A stretch of DNA of 64,000 bases, taken from assembly GCF_001667505.1 (NCBI RefSeq), contig NZ_LZHZ01000061.1:1-64000 (forward strand), in the 5' to 3' direction. A program made the position numbers and the translations under genes. Below the pieces are notes generated by a model that saw only the letters and a program-made list of their open reading frames with translations, ran no database searches and had not been told where the DNA came from. Below, piece by piece: positions 8,639 through 17,570 of this stretch (positions are counted from its first letter, which is position 1; every line of letters starts with the position of its first letter). Source of the DNA: Mycobacterium sp. ACS1612 (GTDB lineage: Bacteria > Actinomycetota > Actinomycetes > Mycobacteriales > Mycobacteriaceae).

Positions 8639-9742
8639 ATGGTTTACCCGCAGTATCCTGACAACCAACCCGAGATCGTCCCGTGGCCTTCGGACTATGA
8701 CGACCCAGATATCAACCGCGGCAAGCGAAGTCCGGTGCTGGCCGCTTCGGTTGCCGGCGTGGTCGCCGTGCTTGTGTTGGCGGTCGGAGTGGTGCTCGGC
8801 CTGCAGCTGAGCAGGCCGGATCCCTTGCCGCCGGTTCTTCCGAGCGCGGCGCCCTCGCCCAATGCGAGCGGGCCCAGCGCCGCGACGACGGTGCGGGAGC
8901 CCGCCAGCCGACAGGCTGAACGCAACCGTGCCCGGGAAGCCGAACGCCTGGACCGGTCGACCTACACACCGTTGACCGCGCGGGAATTCGCCATGATGGC
9001 CAAGAACCCAGACTCGTGGGCGGGCCGCAAGATCGTCGTGTACGGAGTGATCACGCAATTCGACGCGGCGACCGGGGCGACGGCGTTCCGCGCGGACACT
9101 GGTCCTTCGCCGACGACAGATCCGTACGACTACGACCAGAACACCCTTATTACTGCGCATGATGCGCGCATGGTCGCGAACTTCGTCGAAGACGACGTCG
9201 TGACGATGTTCGCGGAAGTCCAGGGTGCGGTTACCTATGACACCCAGATCGGCGGAAAGACCACGGTGCCATCGCTTTTGGCCAATATCGTCGAGACGAC
9301 AAAGATCAGTTCGCCGCCGCGGACCTTGACTCCGACCCCGGTGACGCTTCCCGCCAGCGACATCGTTGGAGCGCAACTGCGCGCCGTCGCGGCAGGCGAC
9401 CAGCCAGCGGTCGTCAACGCCGTCGCGGACCGCTGGGTGCCGCAGTTGAGTTCGAAACGGGTCGGCATGGTCGCAGAAGGCGCCACGTGGACAAACGAAA
9501 TGATCTTGGCCGATCATCAACAGCTCCGAGCACGCTATCCCGACGTCCGACTGCTGTGGTCAGGCAGTTGGTCGACGTTCTCCGAATCGGACTTCTGGGT
9601 GACCATCGTCGGCGCCGGGTTTCCGACCGCCGATCAAGCCTTGGCGTGGTGCACTAGCAACGGCTTGGATCGCGATCACTGCTACGCCAAGTTGATCAGC
9701 ACCACCCATGCAGTCGAAGGCAGTACGGCGTACAACAAGTAG
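8639..9742 (+). CDS. membrane-anchored protein with two extracellular domains
   Basis: A 367-residue protein with a single membrane segment at about 32-55 after a short cytoplasmic tail. A Pro/Ser/Ala linker and a charged helical stretch (RQAERNRAREAERLD) follow, then a domain at ~108-220 (FAMMAKNPDSWAGRKIVVYG, DTQIGGKTT) that looks like a beta-rich OB-like fold, and a second domain at ~240-360 with two Cys (WCTSNGLDRDHCYAK) likely to be disulphide-bonded outside the cell. I do not recognise a named family. AGAAAG lies before the ATG. It probably shares a transcript with the small gene just upstream. Confidence 0.75.
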   Translation: MVYPQYPDNQPEIVPWPSDYDDPDINRGKRSPVLAASVAGVVAVLVLAVGVVLGLQLSRPDPLPPVLPSAAPSPNASGPSAATTVREPASRQAERNRAREAERLDRSTYTPLTAREFAMMAKNPDSWAGRKIVVYGVITQFDAATGATAFRADTGPSPTTDPYDYDQNTLITAHDARMVANFVEDDVVTMFAEVQGAVTYDTQIGGKTTVPSLLANIVETTKISSPPRTLTPTPVTLPASDIVGAQLRAVAAGDQPAVVNAVADRWVPQLSSKRVGMVAEGATWTNEMILADHQQLRARYPDVRLLWSGSWSTFSESDFWVTIVGAGFPTADQALAWCTSNGLDRDHCYAKLISTTHAVEGSTAYNK

Positions 9743-9755
9743 TCCGTGGACAACC

Positions 9756-9914
9756 TCAGGCGGCGGGGTTGAAGTCCGAGACGTCGGCGGCCACCTCGAT
9801 CGTGTCCGCTACCGTCGGCGCGCACGGCGCACACAGCCCGCTACCCCATGTCGGATATCCGCATGCCGGACAGATCGCCAATGCGCTGTCCTCAGCCGGA
9901 ATATTGATCGCCAC
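9756..9914 (-). CDS. 52-aa zinc-ribbon protein
   Basis: A GTG at 9914 with AAAGGGA about 6 nt upstream opens a 52-residue frame (V-A-I-N-I-P-A-E-D...). It contains CPACGYPTW and, ten residues on, CAPC, giving two CxxC pairs spaced as in a zinc ribbon or rubredoxin-like knuckle. The tail is acidic (DTIEVAADVSDFNP). Small double-CxxC proteins are widespread in actinobacteria and are generally of unknown function. It lies between two plus-strand genes, and its stop is 13 bp from the stop of the 8639 gene. Confidence 0.6.
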   Translation of the reverse strand: MAINIPAEDSALAICPACGYPTWGSGLCAPCAPTVADTIEVAADVSDFNPAA

Positions 9915-10020
9915 CGTCGTCCCTTTCGCCCGCTGGAAGTTATATATCCCCGCCCGGCGGAATCAAACCTGACGTGCCGATCCGGTCCGCTGTCGAGGCG
10001 GCCGACCTACGCTTTTATTC

Positions 10021-10719
10021 ATGGGCGGTGATGTTCACCACCGGCTGGCACGCCTCCTCGGTGATCTAGCCGTCGACATGCAGGCGCAGAGTGGGACTGC
10101 GGACACGTTGCACACGATCGTCGACGCCGCCGCGCATATCGTGCCCGGCGCGCGGTGGGCGGGCATCTCGAGGATTCACGCACGCCGGGTCTTCGCCGAG
10201 GTTCCCACCGACCCGATCGTCGCCAAACTGGATGACCTGCAGTCCGAACTCGGTGATGGACCGTGCCTGACGGCGCTGCGGGAACACCAAACCGTCCACA
10301 TCGCCGACATGACGACGGACCTCAGGTGGCCTCAATTCGCACAGCAGGCAACGGAGTTGGGCGTCCGCAGCCTGCTGTCATTCCAACTCTTCGTCCGCTC
10401 GGAGACCCTCGGCGCGCTGAATCTGTATGCAGGCGAGCCCGACGTCTTCTCCGACGATTCGGTGGACGTCGGCACGATCCTCGCCCAGCACGCGGCCGTC
10501 GCCATGATCGGTGCCACCGCGGAGACGAACTTCCAAGCCGCATTGGCCAGCCGCGACGTCATCGGACAGGCCAAGGGCTTGCTGATGCACCGCGACCACC
10601 TGACCGGGCTACAAGCGTTCAACCTGCTGGCCAAAGCGTCCAAGGAAACCAACATCAAGCTTGTCGACGTGGCGCGCTGGCTCGTCGAGGAGCATGAGGA
10701 CGAAATGACGGGGCATTAA
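10021..10719 (+). CDS. GAF-ANTAR RNA-binding antiterminator
   Basis: A 232-residue protein. Residues ~20-160 form a GAF sensor domain (ARWAGISRI, DGPCLTALREH, SFQLFVRSETLGALNLYA). Residues ~170-225 form an ANTAR domain, recognisable by ASRDVIGQAKGLLM and ALRx-type FNLLAKASKETNIKLVDVARWLV. ANTAR domains bind paired hairpins in RNA and prevent transcription termination; mycobacteria carry several GAF-ANTAR proteins that respond to unknown ligands. The GAF ligand here cannot be told from sequence. It stands alone on the plus strand. No paired-hairpin ANTAR target was seen immediately beside it. Confidence 0.88.
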   Translation: MGGDVHHRLARLLGDLAVDMQAQSGTADTLHTIVDAAAHIVPGARWAGISRIHARRVFAEVPTDPIVAKLDDLQSELGDGPCLTALREHQTVHIADMTTDLRWPQFAQQATELGVRSLLSFQLFVRSETLGALNLYAGEPDVFSDDSVDVGTILAQHAAVAMIGATAETNFQAALASRDVIGQAKGLLMHRDHLTGLQAFNLLAKASKETNIKLVDVARWLVEEHEDEMTGH

Positions 10720-10740
10720 AGGGTCCGGCCCGGCAGACTT

Positions 10741-10923
10741 CTACCGAGCCGGACCTTGCGCGGGTTGGTCTGGCTCACCTCGACCGCGACCGTCCTTGTG
10801 GTAGACCGCGGGACCGTCGACCGCAACCGAACCAAACCGCTTGAGTGACAACACTTTGGCCGTGCCCGCCAAAACCGGTCCGCGAATTGTCCGCAGTCGG
10901 CGCACCACCATCGGCCCCAGCAC
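10741..10923 (-). CDS. possible 60-aa protein downstream of the septum-family gene
   Basis: Immediately after the stop of the septum-formation-family gene, in another frame, a short reading frame encodes a hydrophobic lead-in (VAVFVGIPVLGPM) and then VVRRLRTIRGPVLAGTAKV and LKRFGSVAVDGP, which looks like real protein rather than shadow composition. The ATG at 10923 has no convincing ribosome binding site; a GTG 12 bp upstream is also possible. A strong claim is not justified. Confidence 0.3.
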   Translation of the reverse strand: MLGPMVVRRLRTIRGPVLAGTAKVLSLKRFGSVAVDGPAVYHKDGRGRGEPDQPAQGPAR

Positions 10924-10957
10924 CGGAATCCCGACGAAGACCGCGACCCAGCAAAGC

Positions 10958-12199
10958 CTACGGGGTGGCCGAGTCCGCAGCCCGCTCTGCCGGTAGCGCG
11001 CCCGACGCCGGGCCAGGCGCCACCGAGCCGACCATGTGGGGCACCGGCCCCGGCACCGTGGGTCCCGTCATGTGCGGGATCGGTCCTGGGGCCTCCGCGC
11101 CGTCCAGATGCGGCACCGCCGTCGGGCTCTGCGCGCCTGACATCTGCGGCACGGGCGCTGCGGGAGTGAAAGATTCGTCGGTTTCGTGGTTCACCCGGAC
11201 CGGCACTTCGACGGCGGTCGACGGTGCCGGCGTCTCGCTTATCGGGGCGGCCGCCTCGACGGCGGCGGCCGGTTCGGCGGGCGCGGGCGGTTCGGGTGCT
11301 GGTGCGGGCAGTGCTACGCCGCGCCGCCCATCGACCACAACGCCGTCTTTCGCACTGCGCACCAACGTCGCCCACCCGCCGCCGTCTTTCGGCGCCCCGA
11401 TGCGGCACGCCACCTTGCGGCTGCCCGCCGCCCATCCGGCCGCATCGATCGGCTGATAGCGCACCGACAGTCCGGTGTCCGCCAGCGGCACCGGCGCCAG
11501 GTACGCCGACGTCGCCGCACCACAGACCTCACGCACCACCGCGTCCTGAGCAGCGGTCGACGGCGCCGACTGACCGAAATGGGTGGAAAGGTCAACGGTC
11601 CGAGTGACTTCCAACGCATGGGGCAGACCGCACTCCACCGCGACGTCGGTCGTCTTGCCGTCCCGGATCCCAAGACAGGTGCCCGTCGGCCAGACGCGGG
11701 ACTGGTCCTGGTCGACGACGCGGCCCTTGAACGACACCGATGCGACACCGTTGCTCGGCAACTGCAAGCCGCACATCGACTGGCCGGACACCGACGCCGC
11801 TCCGACGACGAAGCGCCCATTCGGTTCGTAGCGTGACCCGAGGCTGCGCTCGACCGCTTGCATGCAGGCCTGCTGGCCGTCAGGTGACGCCGCACCGACC
11901 ACCTCGAATAGGTGCTCGTCGGAACAGTCGACCCGAGCGGCGCGCTCCGGCTCGCCGGGCGGCCAGGTGAGGCAGTCCCCGCCCGCTGCTGCGGTCGGTC
12001 CGTCGGCTGCCGAGCGGTCGGTCATATGCACGATGACGGCGACCGACGCCGCCACGACACCCACAGCCACGGCGATGAGCAGCAACTTCAGCGTCCACAG
12101 CGGAATGTCGCGTCGCGACTCGTCGACGGGTTCCTGCGCCGCGCGCACCGGTACCAGGTCGGTGGACACGTCGTCGGGCCAGCGCTGCCTCACAGACAT
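10958..12199 (-). CDS. septum-formation-family membrane protein
   Basis: A 413-residue protein with a cytoplasmic N-terminus, one membrane helix at about 37-60 (LWTLKLLLIAVAVGVVAAS), then an extracellular Cys-containing region of the Septum_form type: CLTWPPGEPERAARVDCSDEHLFEVVG, a repeat with TCLGIRDG and VECGLPHALEV, and ACRIGAPKDGGGW. The last ~100 residues are Ala/Pro-rich with a degenerate repeat of P(V/I)PHM and VPHLDG. The start at 12199 (MSVRQRW) is tentative; the frame runs on to 12262 and a GTG lies further in. The family name comes from weak homology; a direct role in division is not shown. It diverges from the DUF4185 gene over a palindrome-rich region. Confidence 0.7.
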   Translation of the reverse strand: MSVRQRWPDDVSTDLVPVRAAQEPVDESRRDIPLWTLKLLLIAVAVGVVAASVAVIVHMTDRSAADGPTAAAGGDCLTWPPGEPERAARVDCSDEHLFEVVGAASPDGQQACMQAVERSLGSRYEPNGRFVVGAASVSGQSMCGLQLPSNGVASVSFKGRVVDQDQSRVWPTGTCLGIRDGKTTDVAVECGLPHALEVTRTVDLSTHFGQSAPSTAAQDAVVREVCGAATSAYLAPVPLADTGLSVRYQPIDAAGWAAGSRKVACRIGAPKDGGGWATLVRSAKDGVVVDGRRGVALPAPAPEPPAPAEPAAAVEAAAPISETPAPSTAVEVPVRVNHETDESFTPAAPVPQMSGAQSPTAVPHLDGAEAPGPIPHMTGPTVPGPVPHMVGSVAPGPASGALPAERAADSATP

Positions 12200-12344
12200 C
12201 CACCGATGGGAACACACCAAATGTCCCCATGCGCGGTAAAGCAAAGATCCGTTATCGAACATTTAGCCCGTTTGGCCTGGAAACATGGCCCATTTGACGG
12301 CTCCGTCAGCAACCTGCTTGCTGATTGCTGACCGATTGCAGAAT

Positions 12345-12356
12345 TACATCGATGTA
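12345..12356. promoter_or_regulatory. 12-bp palindrome TACATCGATGTA
   Basis: A perfect 12-bp palindrome. Its right half is part of GATGTATA (12351-12358), which is repeated in direct orientation at 12373-12380, 22 bp on (about two helical turns). It lies between two divergent genes, so it could be an operator serving either. Confidence 0.35.
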
Positions 12357-12396
12357 TAGCGACACGGTCACGGATGTATACCTATCAGCGCACCGA

Positions 12397-12420
12397 TGAT
12401 CACTTCGACACCAGTGATCA
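12397..12420. promoter_or_regulatory. inverted repeat TGATCACT-N8-AGTGATCA
   Basis: A perfect 8-bp inverted repeat with an 8-bp spacer, 65-88 bp upstream of the DUF4185 gene. Two GACGTC palindromes follow it closely (near 12447 and 12458). The density of dyads marks this divergent region as a probable regulator-binding region. The regulator is unknown. Confidence 0.4.
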
Positions 12421-12484
12421 CTACTGTCACAGCAGTCGACTCCTGACGTCAAAGCGACGTCATGCCCCCTGCGAAAGGTGTGTC

Positions 12485-13894
12485 ATGTCGCCGCGTCCGC
12501 GAATCGCCTCGATCTCGGTGGCGTCCGCGATCGTGCTCTGTATCGCGATCGGGGTCGCCTCACCGACGAACGCGGAGCCTTGCACAGATGCCGCAGCAGC
12601 GGGGCAGCCTCAGGTCGAGGCGCCGGCCCAACCACTGCCCACCAACGGCGGCCCGCCACGAGGCCACCGGCCCGCGTACGCCAACACCGCCGCGCCACTG
12701 CCCAAGATCGGGCCCATCACCTCGGCGGTGATGAACCTGATGGGTCAGCGCTCCGCGCGCGTGCAGCAACAGGCGGCCGTCGCCCCGCCGCCCCCGCCTC
12801 CCGCCGCGGCCACCGAACCAGCGCCACCCATTGCGGCGCAACCTGTTCCGGAGGCAGCTCCCGCACCAGCACCCGCTGGGCCACCGTCACCGCCGGGAAC
12901 GTCGCTCGTCGGCTGGGTGACTGGGCCGGAGAGCCCGAACAACACGCTGTCCCGGTTCGCCGTCTCCGGTACCGACCTGGGCATCATGTGGGACAACGGT
13001 TCTCACCAAGTTCTGATGGCGTTCGGCGACACGTCCGGCTACTGCAGCGTCCCCGGCCACCAGTGGCGGTACAACGTGCTGATGCGCAGCCAGGACGGCG
13101 GGTTGTCCAACACGGTCAATGTGGCGAACTCACCGATGTGGGCGCGCGGCATCTCGAAGCAGATCATCAACAGCACCAAATGGGCGCCCGACGAGACGGG
13201 CATCATCCCGACCGCAGGCATCTCGGTCGGCGGCAACCAGTACATCAACTACATGTCCATCAAGAGTTGGGATGCCAACGGCGCGTGGACAACCAACTAC
13301 TCGGCGATCGCGGTGTCACCGGACAACGGTGAACGGTGGGGTGTTTACCCCGGGTCCGTCCGCACGCCGAGGCCGGACGCGATTCCCGGCGCCCGGCACG
13401 TCGCGGGGAATGAGAACTTCCAGCAGGGCGCGTTCCTCAAGCCGGGTCCCGGCGACCCCTACATCTATTCGTTCGGCACGCCCGCAGGCCGCGGCGGATC
13501 GGCATACGTCGCACGTGTCGCGCCGAGCGCGATCGCGGACGTGACCAAGTACGAGTACTGGAACTCCGACCAGAACGCCTGGGTGCCAGGCAATCCGGCG
13601 GCAGCGACGCCGGTGGTTCCCGGGCCGGTGGGCGAGATGTCGGCCCAATTCAACACCTACCTCAAGCAGTACCTGATGATGTATTGCAATGGCATGAACG
13701 ACGTGGTCTTCAGGACGGCCTCCGCACCGCAGGGACCCTGGGGTCCCGAGCAGATGATCGTGCCGTCGATGCAGTTTCCCGGCGGCATCTATGCGCCGTT
13801 CCTGCATCCCTGGTCGACCGGCAGGGAACTGTATTTCAACCTGTCGGAGTGGACCGCCTACAACGTCATGCTGATGAAAACGGTTCTGCCGTAA
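12485..13894 (+). CDS. secreted DUF4185 protein
   Basis: A 469-residue protein. MSPRPRIASISVASAIVLC, then GVASPTNAEPC, is a Sec signal peptide; the ATG at 12485 with GAAAGG upstream is preferred to 12374 because it places the signal at the N-terminus. Residues 35-165 are Pro/Ala-rich and disordered. The C-terminal ~310 residues are a DUF4185 domain, a beta-propeller-like fold with repeats such as GTDLGIMWDNGSHQVLMAFGD, SPDNGERWGVYPGS and KQYLMMYCNGMND. Related folds include five-bladed glycan-active propellers, so carbohydrate binding or cleavage is plausible but unproven. It is probably exported and wall-associated. Confidence 0.85.
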   Translation: MSPRPRIASISVASAIVLCIAIGVASPTNAEPCTDAAAAGQPQVEAPAQPLPTNGGPPRGHRPAYANTAAPLPKIGPITSAVMNLMGQRSARVQQQAAVAPPPPPPAAATEPAPPIAAQPVPEAAPAPAPAGPPSPPGTSLVGWVTGPESPNNTLSRFAVSGTDLGIMWDNGSHQVLMAFGDTSGYCSVPGHQWRYNVLMRSQDGGLSNTVNVANSPMWARGISKQIINSTKWAPDETGIIPTAGISVGGNQYINYMSIKSWDANGAWTTNYSAIAVSPDNGERWGVYPGSVRTPRPDAIPGARHVAGNENFQQGAFLKPGPGDPYIYSFGTPAGRGGSAYVARVAPSAIADVTKYEYWNSDQNAWVPGNPAAATPVVPGPVGEMSAQFNTYLKQYLMMYCNGMNDVVFRTASAPQGPWGPEQMIVPSMQFPGGIYAPFLHPWSTGRELYFNLSEWTAYNVMLMKTVLP

Positions 13895-13898
13895 CGGG

Positions 13899-15482
13899 CT
13901 AGAAGCCGACGGCCTGGCCGTCGCGCCTCGGGTCGCTAGCCGCGACATAGCCGCCGTCGAGTCGCCAGATCGCCTGGCAGCTTCCGAACTGGTTGTAGTC
14001 GTCGACGGTAACGAGTTCGTGTCCGCGCTCGCGAAGTCCGTCCAACGTGGCGGGCGGGAATCCGCCCTCGACGCTGACCTGTTGTCCGCCGATCCACCGG
14101 AAGCGTGGGCCGTCACAGGCCGCCTGCGGGTTCTGCCCGTAGTCGGCGATGCGCACCATCACCTGGACGTGGCCCTGCGGTTGCATGGTGCCGCCCATCA
14201 CGCCGAAGCTCATCACGGGTGCACCTGCCTTCGTCACGAAACCGGGAATGATGGTGTGGTATGGGCGTTTTGCCGGCCCGACCTGGTTCGGGTGTCCCGG
14301 CTCGGCGACGAAACCCGTGCCGCGGTTCTGCAGCGAGATGCCGGTGCCCGGCACCACCACACCCGATCCGAACCCCATGTAGTTGGACTGGATCATCGAC
14401 ACCATCATGCCGCCAGCGTCCGCAGCGGTCAGGTACACCGTTCCGCCGCGGGGTTGGCCCGCCACAACGGGTTTCGCTTGGTGTCGGTCGATCAGATCGG
14501 CCCGCTGCTTAAGGTAGCCCTTGTCGAGCAACTGCTGTGCGGTGACCGCCATGTGGTCGCCGTCGGACACGTAGGCGAGCGCGTCGGCGAAGGCCAGCTT
14601 CACCGCCTCGATCTGCAGGTGCACACTTTCGGCCGAATCGACCGGCAGCGAAGGGATGTCGAAGTGCTGCAGGATGCCGAGCGCGATCAACGCCACGATG
14701 CCCTGGCCGTTGGGCGGAATCTCGTGCACCGTGTAACCGCGGTAGTCGCCGGTGATGGTGCCGACCCAGTCGGCGCGGTGTCCCGCCAGATCGGCCACGC
14801 GCAGCGCGCCGCCGTTGGCCGTCGAATGCGCCTCCATCGCCTCGGCCAGTTCGCCGCGGTAGAAGGCGTCACCATTGGTGTCAGCGATCTTCTCCAGAGT
14901 GGCGGCGTGCTCCGGCAACTTGAACAGTTCTCCGGGTCGCGGCGCCCGCCCGTCGGGCATGAACGCGTCGGCAAAGCCCGGCTGTCCCGCGAACAGCGGC
15001 ACCTGCTCGGCCCACTGCCCGGCGACCGTCGGCGATACCAGAAAACCATTGCGGCCGTAGTCAATCGCGGGCTCGAACAACCGGGCGAACGGCAGCTTGC
15101 CGAACTTCGCGTGCAGCTCGGCCCACGCCGACACCGCACCGGGCACCGTCACCGAGTTCCACCCCATTACGGGCACGGCGCTCTCGGTGAAGTACTCCGG
15201 TGTCCACGCCGCCGGTGACCGGCCCGACGCGTTCAATCCGTGCAGTTGCCGTCCGTCCCAAACGATGGCGAACGCATCGGATCCGATGCCGTTGGACACA
15301 GGCTCCACCAAGGTTAGTGTGATCGCGGTCGCAATGATCGCGTCGACCGCATTGCCGCCACCCGCCATCATCGCCAGACCGGCCTGCCCGGCCAACGGTT
15401 GTGAGGTCGCGACGATGTTGCGTGCCAACAGTGGCTTACGCGGCCAGGCGTACGGCAGCTGCCACGAGAATGGAGTGGTCAT
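13899..15482 (-). CDS. ggt: gamma-glutamyltransferase family protein
   Basis: A 527-residue Ntn-hydrolase of the gamma-glutamyltranspeptidase family, made as a proenzyme that cleaves itself at a conserved Thr. Here the Thr is T348 in RGGTVYLTAAD, with the downstream MIQSNYMGFGSG, and FGVMGGTMQPQGHVQV in the small subunit. The large subunit carries VEPVSNGIGSDAFAIV and GGGNAVDA. No signal peptide is visible, so it is probably cytoplasmic. Family members hydrolyse or transfer gamma-glutamyl groups, or act as acylases on related amides. The start is the ATG at 15482 behind AGGA; a TTG one codon earlier is possible. It converges with the DUF4185 gene, 4 bp between stops. Confidence 0.88.
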   Translation of the reverse strand: MTTPFSWQLPYAWPRKPLLARNIVATSQPLAGQAGLAMMAGGGNAVDAIIATAITLTLVEPVSNGIGSDAFAIVWDGRQLHGLNASGRSPAAWTPEYFTESAVPVMGWNSVTVPGAVSAWAELHAKFGKLPFARLFEPAIDYGRNGFLVSPTVAGQWAEQVPLFAGQPGFADAFMPDGRAPRPGELFKLPEHAATLEKIADTNGDAFYRGELAEAMEAHSTANGGALRVADLAGHRADWVGTITGDYRGYTVHEIPPNGQGIVALIALGILQHFDIPSLPVDSAESVHLQIEAVKLAFADALAYVSDGDHMAVTAQQLLDKGYLKQRADLIDRHQAKPVVAGQPRGGTVYLTAADAGGMMVSMIQSNYMGFGSGVVVPGTGISLQNRGTGFVAEPGHPNQVGPAKRPYHTIIPGFVTKAGAPVMSFGVMGGTMQPQGHVQVMVRIADYGQNPQAACDGPRFRWIGGQQVSVEGGFPPATLDGLRERGHELVTVDDYNQFGSCQAIWRLDGGYVAASDPRRDGQAVGF

Positions 15483-15551
15483 CAATTCCTGACGCTATCA
15501 AGCGGAAAAGGCCGGACGCGGTCACGTCCGGCCCCATCGCGATGCTGGTTC

Positions 15552-15758
15552 CTAGTGGTGGAAGATCAGTGCGCCTTCGGCACCACCGAAAGGCTGCTGC
15601 TGTTGGGCAGCTTCGTGGGCGGCGACACCTGGAGTTGCGGTGATCTCGGTGTTGCCATTGTTCTGGTGCACGGTTGCATCCGCGGAGGCGAGGGGCGCCA
15701 GTCCGATTGCCGCGGCAAAGGTAGCGATGGCCAGCGGTGCGACGTAACTCAGTTTCAT
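15552..15758 (-). CDS. small secreted protein, Gln/Ala-rich
   Basis: A 68-residue protein: MKLSYVAPLAIATFAAA, then LAPLASADATV, is a Sec signal peptide with cleavage after ASA near residue 26. The ~42-residue mature peptide is polar (HQNNGNTEITATPG, HEAAQQQQPFGG) and ends in FHH. The start is certain: GGAGAAG lies 2-8 nt upstream. No family is recognised. It probably has its own promoter in the gene-free stretch upstream and reads toward ggt. Confidence 0.75.
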   Translation of the reverse strand: MKLSYVAPLAIATFAAAIGLAPLASADATVHQNNGNTEITATPGVAAHEAAQQQQPFGGAEGALIFHH

Positions 15759-16200
15759 TTCTTCTCCTTTGGGCTGACACGTCTATATTGCGCCACTGTT
15801 AAATCGATGTCGTCACGGTGAACGTCCAAAGCGGTATTCCAGCTAGCCGGTATCGCGATCGGCATTTCAGGCACAATCGCTGGCCGATTCATCAAGGGCT
15901 GTGCGCCATTTCACTAATTGTCGGCTGAATTGTGGGCTACGCCACTCGAGCCGACGTGGGCGTTCGACGGACAACTGCCGACGTGGGGCAGGCCGCTGAA
16001 CCATTCATCCAGAGTTAAGCGCCAATTCACGAATTGCCCGGCTCCTGGCGACAAAGTCGGCGATAGCGACCGTGTCGCTCAATAGTGGGCTACGCCACTT
16101 TCTCCAAATGCTTATCCCCAGGCGCGAATTCATCCACAGGATGTTGGTATTCGCGGGGCGAATCGTGCCTCGTGTCTCAGCTTGTGGCGATGATGGGCTC
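15759..16200. other. 442-bp gene-free stretch with a 15-bp direct repeat
   Basis: No supported gene. The 15-mer GTGGGCTACGCCACT occurs at 15932-15946 and again at 16085-16099 in the same orientation; each copy is itself an imperfect palindrome (GTGG...CCAC). CACGAATTGCC and CACTAATTGTC also precede the copies, so about 100 bp may be a diverged duplication. The stretch lies just upstream of the 13E12-type HNH gene, whose family is associated with repeats and integration sites. Confidence 0.5.
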
Positions 16201-17402
16201 ATGTCTTCGATTGCATCTTCTGACGACGCTGTGGTGCCCCGCAGCGCTCGTCTTGAGGTGCTATTCGAGGAGTTGGCGGAGCTTGCGGGTCAGCGTAATG
16301 CCATTGATGGGCGCATGTGCATATCGCGGCGCAGATCGAGCGGGACATGTTGTGGGGTGCGACCGGAGCACGGTCGGTGTCGGCGTTGATGGCCTGGCGA
16401 CCGGGCTTGTCGACGACCACGGCGCACACCATCACCACGGTCGCCGACCGGCTGGAGGAGTTTCCTCGGTGTGCGGCGGCGATGCGGGAGGGCCGGTTGT
16501 CGCTGGATCAGGTCGGGGTGATCGCCGCGCGCGCTGCCGACGGATCCGACGCGCACTACGCCGAACTGGCTGCCGTCGCGACGATCAGCCAACTCCGCAA
16601 GGCGGTCACACTCGAACCGCGGCCCGAGGCTGAGCCGAAGCCGGCGCCGGAGGCGTCGTTCGGCAAGACCTCCGACGAGACGTGCACGAAATACCGGATC
16701 ACCCTGCCCTCTGCTCAGGCGGCCACCTTCGATGCGGCGTTGGCGTCACACCGCGATGCGCTGTTCAACGGATGGAAACAGGATCACGGTGCCAGCACCG
16801 CCGAAGCGCGCCCGCCACTGCTCAATGCCCCGCAAGCGTTCATGCGGTTGGTCGAGTCCGGTTGGGATGTTGAAGCGGTACGGCGCCCGCAGGGGCAGCG
16901 CACCACCGTGGTGGTGCACGTCGATATCGAGCAGCGCATCGCGAACCTGCATCTCGGGCCGCTGCTCTCCGATGCCGATCGTCAATACCTGACGTGTGAT
17001 GCCACGTGTGAGGCGTGGTTTGAGCGGTGCGGGCAGGTGATCGGCGCCGGACGCGCCACCCGGACCATCAACCGGCGGTTGCGGCGGGCGTTGGAGCACC
17101 GCTACCCCACCTGCGCGGTGCCCGGGTGTGGGGCGACGCGGGGGTTGCATGCCCATCACATCATCCATTGGGAAAACGGCGGGCTGACCGAGCTGGACAA
17201 CCTAGTGCTCGTCGTGTGTCCATCCCACCACCGACTGCACCACAAAGGCGGCATCACCATCAGAGGCCCCGCCGACAAACTCGTCGTCACCGACAGCGAC
17301 GGAAACCGACTCGACTCGGGCTCACTCGCGCGAACACCGACCACACCCCCACCCGACGTGCCGCCCTGCACCGGCCCAATCGGCGAACGCGCCGACTGGT
17401 GA
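16201..17402 (+). pseudogene. 13E12-repeat-family HNH gene (DUF222), frameshifted
   Basis: Two frames together give one DUF222-HNH protein. The first (ATG 16201) reads LEVLFEELAELAGQRNAIDGRM. At about 16316 it should continue as in relatives (GR-I-V-x-IAAQI), but the reading continues instead in the -1 frame (V-HIAAQIERDMLWGATG), as expected from loss of a single base. The rest is intact: a helical DUF222 region, then a zinc/HNH module with CAVPGCG, HAHHIIHW and CPSHHRLHH. Such genes are multicopy in mycobacteria and one copy is the attachment site of phage phiRv1 in M. tuberculosis. The defect may be real or a base-call error; translation could also begin at the GTG at 16317. Confidence 0.75.
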
Positions 17403-17570
17403 TGATACGACCCCTACGAACCCCAACCACCCCCCAGCGACAACTAAATCGCGTGTCAAGCGCTTAGACCCAAAAGCATAGGCAGACAACGCTTTTAGCG
17501 ACACTGCCGCCCAGAGGTGCGCAATTCGAACAATGATCAGCCGGTGCGCCCGCCGCAGCGACAATGTCGC

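Noticed and set aside
10716..11435. 239-residue minus-strand frame at the end of the septum-family gene
   Set aside because: It overlaps the well-supported protein out of frame and is low complexity.
12200..12484. coding extension of the DUF4185 frame to 12374
   Set aside because: It would place polar residues before the signal peptide and run through the dyad-rich promoter region.
15932..16099. two-copy repeat as a CRISPR array
   Set aside because: Only two copies, 153 bp apart, with no spacer regularity and no cas genes in the window.
16201..17402. prophage attachment site at the 13E12 gene
   Set aside because: The family is known for phiRv1 integration in M. tuberculosis, but no phage genes or attL/attR repeats are in the window.
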